From Fallopia convolvulus (taxonomy: Eukaryota > Streptophyta > Magnoliopsida > Caryophyllales > Polygonaceae), in the NCBI GenBank assembly GCA_964016875.1, contig OZ024735.1, positions 11,827,338 through 11,891,337 of the forward strand: a stretch of DNA of 64,000 nt. Reading direction: 5' to 3'. Under the pieces are notes generated by a model, which was not told the origin of the DNA, did no database searches, and saw only the letters and a list, made by a program, of their open reading frames with translations. The translations under genes were made by a program, and so were the position numbers. Of the stretch, positions 56,212 to 64,000 are shown in pieces; positions within the stretch are counted from its first letter, which is position 1; each line of letters begins with the position of its first letter.

Positions 56212-57849
56212 ATGGGTAACAAGAGAGGTAGAACAGATGGAGCTTCATCATCCCGAGCTGCTTTAGCTCCCCTTGCTGTGGTGGGAGAGACCACCCAAGA
56301 AACTTTTGGGATCACTCTGACAAAGAACAATCACGTAATCTGGTTTGAGCTTCTAAAGGAAAGGGAGTGGAAAGCAACTCGGTTCATAGACTGGAACCTG
56401 ATGAATGAGATCGGGATAGCTCATTTGTTGACAGAGATTGGGGCATATTTGCATATGGGCGAGTTCTTGAAGCTGTGTGATCCCACCTTCAAGGGGTTAA
56501 CATTGGAGTTTCTGAGTACTTTGTCCACTAATTTCAGAGGAGAAGGAGAGATCAAGTTCTGGCTAGGAGGAGTAAGGAGGAAGATGACCTTGAAAGAGGT
56601 CAACCGAGTGTTTGGTTTCTGCAATTTCCCTCCTAGTAGAGATGTAGTGCTTACTGAGACAGGTGCTACATGGGCTTATAAGCACTTCTGGAGAGCCATC
56701 ACTAGGAAGGCCAAATATGAGCCTTCTCAAGAAAAAGCTTCCCCCATTACTCATCCCGCCATTAAGGTTTTCCAGAGATTTATTGCTAGCACTCTGAATG
56801 GGTGAGGTGATGGTGGAAACAACTGCCCCAAGAAGGATGTCACTGTGTTGGCTGCTAGTTTGAAGAGGAAGCAGTTGAATGTGGGTGCTATGCTGATGCA
56901 CCACATGGCCCATGTTGGAAACAAAGGTGGTGGAGCCATTTGTATTGGTGGAATTGTGACCTATTTAGCCAAGCACTTTGGAGTCGATCTTAGCAGGTTA
57001 CAGGTTGACATTCCGCCTTTGCCTATTGACTTTACCATGCTGAAGAAGATGGGTGCTCTCTATAAGTACAGGAACTCCTATTTCTGGGTGATTGATGATT
57101 CTGGGAGAGTAATGAAGCTTCCTGATGGACACCGAGTGAAGATTGGGGATAGCCAAAGCAATTGGTTCATTAAAGTTCAGGCTGGAGATTTGGATGTGGA
57201 TACTGTCAAGGGCCCGGTTAGGGGTAAAAAAACGGCTCCAATTGTTATTGAGGATTCTGACGAAGAGGAGATGGATGAGGATTTTATCATGGCTGAAGAA
57301 GAAGAAGAAGAAGAAGAATCTGCTGAGGATGAAGACACTGATGAGGATGAGGAGTCTAAGGAAGAGGATCAGCAGAGACAGTTTGATCCGTCTATACCTG
57401 CTGGAGGTGGAGTACATTATTCTGATGCTCAGTACAATCAGATGATGGAGATGATGAGACAGATGCAGTTGGACAACACGCAGAGATACAATGACATGTC
57501 GTCTCACATTGATCAGAGCTTCCAGAGTATGAGGGGATATGTGGATCAGAGGTTCACTACTTTTCAGACTTGTCAGGATCAGCAGCTTGCTGCTTTTCAA
57601 GCCCGCCAGGATGAGCAGTTCAGACTGCTCAACACTAGACTGGATGGATGGAGTTCAGCGGGCTATCCACTTCATCAGTCTTACCCTTAGTATGCCTTTC
57701 CCGATCCACCGTACCCTCAGTTTCCGCCATACCAGCCACCACCAACACAGGAGTTTCTGCCATACCAGCCACCGCAGCCAGAGTATCAACCAGAGTTCTA
57801 GCCGCCGCCACCACAGGATTTTCCGCCCTATTACCCGCCAAACAACTAG
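56212..57849 (+). pseudogene. E10 env-position ORF (Athila ORF, putative plant transposon protein)
   Basis: The reading frame from the ATG at 56212 runs to 57849 with in-frame stops at 56803 (TGA), 57688 (TAG) and 57799 (TAG). The N-terminal half (FGITLTKNNHVIWFELLKER, LKLCDPTFKGLTLEFLSTL, WLGGVRRKMTLKEVNRVFGF) resembles the conserved domain of the extra ORF in Athila-type elements. The middle has a long acidic Glu/Asp run (about 57250-57365), then a glutamine-rich region with FQ/RQDEQ repeats, and a proline-rich tail (PPYQPP). I see no clear signal peptide or fusion-type transmembrane segment, so calling it an envelope protein is not supported. Function unknown. Confidence 0.75.
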
Positions 57850-59297
57850 AGTTTTGTGAGTTTTCTCTTTTCCTTTACTTTTTACTATACTTTGGGGACA
57901 AAGTAGGTTTTAAGCATGGGGGAAGGGAATTACTTGTTTTGCATTGCATGTAGTTGCATTAGATTAGGTAATATTTAAAATTTTTGCATGCACTGATTAA
58001 AATCTTGAAAAAATGGAAAAAAAAATCAGAAAATTGAAAAAAAATACAAAAATATTGCATTTAGGTTCTTATTTCCCCATTGTTTGATTCCTCTTGTTTC
58101 TCTAAGTTATGCATAAGTTCTAACCCATGATTTGCATGATATGCTGAAGTTGATATGATATAAGCATGATCATTGATTATTTACCTTGACTATAGGATGG
58201 AGCATGTATTTAGCTTGAGTATTAGATTCATTCTGAAGTTCTAGACAAAAATAGCCTTGTGAGATCTTTGGCCTTTCATGATTATATTTGTTCTCTACAT
58301 TCTTGAGTGTATCACCATGATTATCTAGCTCTAGAACTTGCGTTATGACTCTTTTTCAAGGCTGCTTTATATGATTGAATGCATGACATTAAAATGATTG
58401 AGGAAATGTTTCTTTATTAGCTTATTATTTCCCTTCCTACCTTACAAGATCCATGTTTTTGACACCCCTATTTCTTTGAGCTTTAAGCCTCTTTCTATTA
58501 GCTCCACAAAATGATTCCTAGCCTAATAAGCTTGACCCATAATCCGGGATTTAGGACTTTAGGTTGTGATTGTATTTTGTGTGAGTTTGATGTAAGTATG
58601 GGGGAGTTGGAAGAAAAGGTGGAAAAAGAGGAAATAAAACTCTTGTGTGAGCAAAGTGAAAAAAATGAAGATGAAAAGTTTGATTGCAAAAGAAAAGCAA
58701 AAGAAAAAGTGCTTAATTGTAAATAGTCTTCATTAGTGTGAAAGAAAAGAGTTGAAGAAGAGGCAAAGAAAAAAAAAAGCAAAGTGTTTACATGTAACTG
58801 TAAGGAGTTGGTAGAGTGAAAGTTGGAAGTGTTATGAGAAAACGTGTTGAATTTTGGGTTAGGATTAGTTCTTTATCCCGGATTTAGCACCACAGGCCAA
58901 ATATAATCCCTTCCAAATTTCTCTTTACCTTGGCCCCATTACAAGCCTTAAAAAGACCTCGTGATTTTTGTTATGTATTTGATCCCCAGCGGTGGAGATT
59001 TAGAACTCTGATGCAAGCATATGGTAGTCTAGTTTTCATGGTTGATTTTGAGTGAAACACATACCTTTAAACACTTGAGAGTTGGAGTGCAAACACAATT
59101 ACCTTGGTGAGGTCTAGAATGGATGAATGGTCTTTACTTGTTGCTTATCATAATGCATGTTAGGAAGTCTTGGTCGGGTTTTTGATTATATGTGAAATGT
59201 TTGTTTGACTTGAGATGGATGTATGATTGCATTTCTATGGTGTGATTTGGATTTATGATTTGCTTGAGGACAAGCAAGGGTTAAGCATGGGGGAATT
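57850..59297 (+). other. E10 long 3' non-coding region with polypurine tract
   Basis: About 1.4 kb holds no gene I can support. It contains three near-identical TAAGYATGGGGGA motifs (57911-57924, 58593-58605, 59282-59295). The last adjoins the LTR and is the likely polypurine tract. Poly-A runs lie near 58010-58060 and 58770. Confidence 0.65.
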
Positions 59298-60688
59298 TGA
59301 TAGCTTGCATTTAGGAGTAGTTTAGATGCATGTTTTATATATGTTTTAGTTAGATTTAGGTTGGTTTTTATGTAGTTTTTAGGTTTTTGTGTTGTTGGGT
59401 ATTATGCGCTGGTTTGCTCGGTTTTACAGGTTTTTAGGTTAAGGAGCAACAGCGGGGTGAGTATAGATCGGAACATGGCGGTGGTGGATGAGCTAAGGAA
59501 TGCTAGGATGATGGATGGAGAAGAGCTAAACCAAGAACAAAGCCGAGCCAAGCTAAAGCCAAAGCTCGGGATTGATCCCGAGTAATGACCCCGAGCAATC
59601 CTTTCTGAAGTCCAATTGCGCGGGGAGGGAATATTGCGCGGCCGCGCAATTTGGTGAAGCCGCGCAATCTGGAGTTTTCAGCGGACGAGAATTTGGGCCG
59701 AGTCTTGGTTTTGGGCTTTGATATTTGGGTTATTTGGGCTAGATAAAATCCGAGTGGATGGTTTAATATATCTTATGAGGGTTATTTTGAGAGACATATA
59801 AATACTTTATGTTAGTTTAATTTTCATAGCTTTTGATCAACTTTTGGAGGCTAGGGTTTTCTCTCAAGGAAGAACCTTTGAACCTTTGTAAGTTTGATTT
59901 TAATTCAATTATGCATTGCTAATTTCTCTTGTGTTTGGCTAGTTATTGAAGTCATGATTTATATGTAGTTATGAGGTTTGATTGATTCTCAACAAACTTG
60001 AATAGAAATTATTCCATGTGCTTAATTGAATCTAAAGTAGGGTTTTTATTAGATTAGCTACCTAATTGAATTTCTAGTTAAAACTGAATCTGATTAATTA
60101 CCGGTTGGAGTTAATTAGATCAAGAGTATACTTTAATCAATTTAGTACCGGTTGGACAAGTTGGTTAAAGAAGGGAATAAATTCACAAGTCACTTAGATG
60201 TCTGATTGCTCTAAGTTGTTTGTTTCTATTGATAACTTGAATCGTTATGTTGTTATTTAATTGAATCTAGAAGGTTTTCTAGGTTATTATTTAATTAGGG
60301 TTGTTAGACTGGTAGTTCTATCAACTATATATGAAGTTTGGATCTTAATCCTTAGTAGGGTCATTATCCACAATAGATTATTCAAGTGAGAAGAGAATCA
60401 AGAGAATCAATGATCAACGAATCAATATCATGATGGATCTAACTAGTTGAACACGTTTGTCTCTTATTGATATAAACCATCTTCTGCATTCGCATTCGTA
60501 TTTACTTCTGTTTTGCATAGTAGTTTAGAATTCACAATTACAAAACCCCCATATTAGTTACTTGGCACTTAAGCAATAACACATTTACACGAGTCTCTGT
60601 GGGTTCGACCCTTACTTGCCGCTCTACTGAGTTGGTTAAGCTAAGATTTCTTTGATAGGTATAAACGGCCACCGAAAATACCTCATCA
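59298..60688 (+). repeat. E10 3' LTR (about 1391 bp)
   Basis: It starts TGATAGCTTGCAT after GGGGGAATT and is judged to end at CCTCATCA (60688). The downstream end is inferred from the TGAT/ATCA termini and the typical GTGGGTTCGACCCTTACTTG segment at 60599. TATA-like TATAAATA is at 59797-59804. A perfect 18 bp palindrome lies at 59633-59650. No 5' LTR is present to confirm the ends. Confidence 0.72.
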
Positions 60689-61469
60689 CCTCTATAATTT
60701 TGCTCTCTTTTCAATTTGGTGTTACTGCATGGCATTTCATTAAACATTTACATTGCATAGCCCTACACACTGAATGCATCTCCTGTTTATAAACTTCTCA
60801 ACCTCTATATAAACTTTATCAATGCCACAGCCCTATTCCACCTACGCCATAATCGAGACTAACCTCCACTTGCCCCATGGACGGGGCACTTACCTAGTTC
60901 ATTTAAAGGGAGTGCAATGGACATTTTCTTAGAAGCTATTGACATTTATGCAAATCAATTACTCAATGTAGTTGTTAATTTTCTTACTCTATGCATATAC
61001 TACTTCACTCCAACCCCCTCCAACCTTAAAATTTGAGTTAATTTTTCAAACTGATCTCAGATTCAACAATAAAAAATACACGAGTATAGTCTGGTGGCAA
61101 TAGTTCTCGAAAAGGAGGGAGCAAAATTTTTAGGCAACTTTAATTATTTATAACCGAAATCTAAACCGTAGTATAGACAATTAGATGAGGCTTCTTAATT
61201 TTGGTCAAAATTAATAGAACATCAAATATTGTCAAACGGAGGGAGTATTAAAGCGAGTCTAAAACAAACAATCTTGAACTTTCTTCCACATTTATAGAAT
61301 CTGTTGTCATTCAGTATCTTCAAATGTACAACGCAAAGGCATCATCACACTTAGTGACAGCGGCTTGTCGCATACCATAACTTGTTCCAATCCACTTAAT
61401 CTTCAAATGCATATTTTTTATATAATTCTATTAAAAGAAAGAAAGAATGATGAATCAAGGAGAATGGGT
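60689..61469. other. Intergenic region next to host gene
   Basis: This is AT-rich sequence without a supported gene. It has a MITE-like terminus at about 61220-61250 (CGGAGGGAGTATTA) and will include the 3' UTR of the hydrolase gene near 61300-61469. No LTR sequence was recognised, so the retroelement cluster ends at 60688. Confidence 0.6.
61220..61250. repeat. MITE-like terminal sequence
   Basis: CGGAGGGAGTATTA resembles the common plant Stowaway/mariner-type MITE end (CTCCCTCCGT in the other orientation) with a TA flank. A clear partner end is not seen; AAAGGAGGGAGCAAAA near 61117 is only loosely similar. Confidence 0.35.
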
Positions 61470-63191
61470 TTAAGAGGATGATCCTTTGGAGTCTGAGAAT
61501 ACACAATTGTCCAAGAAGTGGGTAAGCTGTGTTTTATATAGCTGAGGGTTGTTCCTGAAGTGATCTACGTGTGGGGAAGATACGAAGTTGCAAGCTCGAA
61601 CGACGTGCCCTGATCTCCGTTGCTCATCGATGAAAGACTCGACGGATCGAGAAGGGATGACTCGATCCGCAGAGCTGTAAATGTATAGCTGTGGGCAGTT
61701 GGGCTGATTTGATGACAGCAATCCCATTATATCTGATAGCCTCCTGCAAGTCGAACCAGAAGAAGAAGAAAAACAGTTTTGGATGAGTTTTCATCTATAT
61801 GATTATGGAGTAATCAAAATTCCAAATCATTAGACTAGAGAGTTAAGAAACATTGATTTTGTAACTTTAAAAGAAAAGAAAGATACTGACCTGTTTACGG
61901 AAGGAAAGTTCAATACGACCTCGAAGAGCTTCTCAAGAACAACAAGCAATGCTGTTTCTGTTGCAGCAGGCTTGTGGTCAACAACAGTGTAGATGGGTGT
62001 CTGTTTAGGGTTAGGGGGCTCTTGCAAATTTGGAGAGCCCTTGGTGGCTATGCTCTGTTTCTTGAGGAATGCAGCAGAGAAACCTGACGCCCAAACCTGG
62101 AAAAGGGGCAAATTTCTTGATAAATAATCCCATTCCGTAAACAGATGCATTCACATGTACACAATACCAAAAACTTCTTGTTGCCTTTGCCTCCTCCAAA
62201 CAGCAATTTATGGTTACAAACCTATACATTACAAAGACCAAGAGAAAGGCCCTGCACAAAAATAAATAAATTAATTCAAAATTACCTGTGGATCTGGGGA
62301 TGCAACTGGAGCAGAATCGACAATGCAGCCCTTGATCCTACTTGTCAGTGAAGGATCCTGCTTCTGAATATTGTCTAGGATGACTCCATATCTGCACCAA
62401 GAGATCAAATATTATCCTAACTTTCAATAAATTGCTGCTTGGTAAGATATCGATATAATATCAGCAAATCAAAAGCAAGCTCACGTTAACCATCCCGTAT
62501 TGCTGAAAGTGTGAAAAACAAGCTTCTTTCCTTGTTCCTCGTCAAGCCAATCAGCCAAATGTTCCACAAGAGATTCAATTTCCCTCTCAGCTTTCCCGCC
62601 AACTTGGTAACTCAGAATCTCAGACATAGGGAAGGTGAAAGTAATGGCATGAAATCCCCTTGAAGTGTAAAATTCTGCATATCTGTTCAAGTGTTTCTGC
62701 TTTGCCCCAAGCCAACCAAGCAGAACTACTACAGTCTTTGACTTGGAATTTCCCATGACATCAACAGCATTTGGATCTGGCAAATGCCATCTGTATAATT
62801 CTTCTGAAGTTGAGGGAGGGATAGTGGTAGAATATGCCATGGGTATTGCTGCTCTTGCAGACTGGAAAAGTTCAAGCAAAAGAGGGGAAGAAATAACGGG
62901 GGAAAGGGATACATTTCGACTGATAGGATTGTGACTTGCAATTGGAATTCTGCAATGATTAATCTCGGGTACAGGCACCTGAATTTTGTTTATGAAAGAC
63001 AAGTCTGAGAGCTTAGAGACTGAAATGTAAGAAACCAATGACGGTTCTGATTGTGGATGGCATTGAACTTCCAAGGCAGCAGAAGTATCCGATGAAATGG
63101 AATTTTGCAACTTATTAGGAAGGTCGGTAGAAAAAGAAGCTGCTGCAACAGCAGCCACCGCCATAACAGGTCTTTGAAGGATCCCAGCCAT
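61470..63191 (-). CDS. DUF829/TMEM53-like alpha/beta hydrolase (host gene)
   Basis: On the minus strand there are four coding exons: 63191-62485, 62391-62286, 62096-61891 and 61743-61470. Splice sites are GT/AG throughout, for example AAC|GTGAGC, CCACAG|GTAATT, AACAG|GTCAGT and TTGCAG|GAGG. Their sum is 1293 bp, encoding 430 residues. Fold signs: a strand plus GWLGA loop at residues 154-163, a nucleophile Ser230 in FHTFSNTG, Asp366 in YSSADRVIPS and His401 in SSPHVDHFR. These match the catalytic Ser/Asp/His layout of the DUF829 (TMEM53) family. The first 40 or so residues are Ala/Ser-rich and low in acidic residues, which could be an organelle targeting peptide (inference). Substrate unknown. 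Nonsense-free exons and good splice sites say it is a normal gene, unlike everything to its left. The ATG at 63191 gives the longest frame. Confidence 0.9.
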
Positions 63192-63492
63192 TAAATTAAG
63201 CCCGCAACTAATAACCCTAAATTTCTCAGGAAATGATGCCTAGCAGTACTTCATAAATCAATAACCCACAATTTATAACAATTGTGGAGTTAGTGAAATG
63301 GTCACCTGCACAAGATCACAAGAGCCATAAGATACCGAAAACCCAACTAAGCAATGGTCATAGCAGCCAAGTATTTCATTTGATATCCAGTTGCAGTAGT
63401 CAATAAACATAATCACAACAAGCTAATAAACCAAGTCCAAAATGGGTTTATAACAGTGATAATATATAAAGATTTAGTTCGTGTGTGTTACC
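63192..63492 (-). other. 5' UTR of the hydrolase gene with probable intron
   Basis: On the minus strand there is a donor-like GAG|GTAAC (intron from 63491) and an acceptor-like TTGTGCAG|GTGAC (exon from 63305). These suggest a 5' UTR intron of about 186 bp (63306-63491) and a second UTR exon at 63192-63305. The first UTR exon would extend rightwards from 63492. Inferred from splice consensus only. Confidence 0.5.
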
Positions 63493-64000
63493 TCGTTCAG
63501 GAAATCTGCTTTAGTTCAACGGATGCGGGCTGTCGGTGACACAGCCCGATCCTTGTTTGTATTTGGAAACGCCCCACAGCCCCCAGGAAATACCAATAGT
63601 GCAAGGGGACAATTTCCTGATACATTATTAACATTTAGCTAATACCAATTGTGTAATTATAAATTAGAAGAAAAACATCCGAACGCAAAGATTGACTGAC
63701 AGCTAAAGAAATATTTATAAAATGTTACAGTGAATGCCAAAATCTTTAGACACATAAAAGATAGCTTCATTATTTGGATACTCAATATCAAAAAAAAAGT
63801 TTAAATTAGAGCCAAATTTTATTGGCAGTTAACAACTTGACAGGTGAAGAGGATTCCATGTTCATTCAGTTTTCACAGAACAATTCAAACAATTTTTTTG
63901 GGTCAATAGATCAATTCAAACATTTGCAACAACAGCACATGACGATAGCAATGAACTAGAGAGGGAGATAGAAAGGATGGGAAAGGGTAAAAGTGGAAAA
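63493..64000 (-). promoter_or_regulatory. Probable upstream/promoter region of hydrolase gene
   Basis: No coding potential is seen. A TATA-like TTATAAAT (minus) near 63713-63722 and several AT-rich stretches are compatible with a promoter. The transcription start cannot be set from sequence. Confidence 0.35.

Larger units (their letters stand above)
50480..60688 (+). mobile_element. E10: Athila-like Ty3/gypsy retrotransposon, lacks 5' end
   Basis: It starts inside gag (50480) and continues with protease, RT, RNase H, integrase, an env-position ORF, a long 3' non-coding region and a 3' LTR (59298-60688). The 5' LTR and gag N-terminus are missing at the E9 junction. Assignment rests on NAITLRSGRE in gag, DLGAS in protease, FMDDFTVHGDDFD in RT, the integrase C-terminus FKVNGQRLKPYY, and a second large ORF after pol. 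Confidence 0.9.

Noticed and set aside
56212..57849. Calling this ORF a viral envelope gene.
   Set aside because: No signal peptide or clear transmembrane/fusion segment is seen; only its position is env-like.
62145..62934. Plus-strand ORFs across the hydrolase gene.
   Set aside because: They overlap exons and introns of a gene with consistent minus-strand splice sites and family motifs.

Overview
The window is plant nuclear DNA. It holds nested and rearranged LTR retrotransposons over about 60.7 kb and one intron-containing single-copy gene at the right edge. Evidence for a flowering plant: CRM-like and Athila-like Ty3/gypsy polyproteins, TTTAGGG-type telomere-like repeats inside retroelement leaders, and a spliced DUF829/TMEM53-type hydrolase gene. 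The species cannot be named from this sequence. CRM and Athila elements are often enriched near centromeres, so a pericentromeric position is possible but is inference only.

Layout. 1-5687: CRM-like copy E1 (+), leader-gag-pol, ending in an LTR fragment. 5688-11081: truncated copy E2 (-) with a complete 5' LTR. 11082-17480: a nest in which a type C LTR (-) was hit by a type B solo LTR (-, target duplication AAAAC), itself hit by a complete 4.6 kb gag-only element E3 (+, 11814-16430, duplication TATGC/TATGT). 17297-18759: fragments of a gag-only element and of a CRM RNase H-integrase (-). 18760-28650: E4 (+), the only CRM-like copy with both LTRs, carrying a solo LTR in gag (duplication TAGCT). 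28651-31184: gag start, leader and 5' LTR of a type C element (-). 31185-37181: E6 (+). 37182-38530: 3' end of a gag-only element (-). 38531-44088: E7 (-). 44089-46398 and 46399-50479: E8 and E9 (-), a second CRM-like family; E9 keeps a 1136-codon open pol. 50480-60688: Athila-like E10 (+) with gag, pol, env-position ORF and 3' LTR. 60689-61469: intergenic. 61470-63492: host gene (-), four coding exons plus 5' UTR exons.

How the elements relate. The autonomous copies (E1, E2, E4, E6, E7) and the gag-only copies (E3, the 37182-38530 fragment and the type C fragments) share leader, PBS region, LTR termini (TGAT...ATCA) and the downstream two thirds of the LTR. They differ in gag and in the first 200 or so bases of the LTR. 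In both groups the main ORF crosses the polypurine tract and ends inside the 3' LTR. That LTR segment encodes a TRSRAK-type tail of pol in autonomous copies and an arginine-rich tail of Gag in gag-only copies. The gag-only Gag has no zinc knuckle and ends with a remnant of the pol 3' end, so the family looks like a deletion derivative that parasitises its autonomous relative. This is the most interesting system in the window. Almost every autonomous copy is broken by frameshifts, nonsense codons or truncation; E9 pol and E3 gag are the longest open frames.

No CRISPR, rRNA, tRNA gene or bacterial-type system is present.
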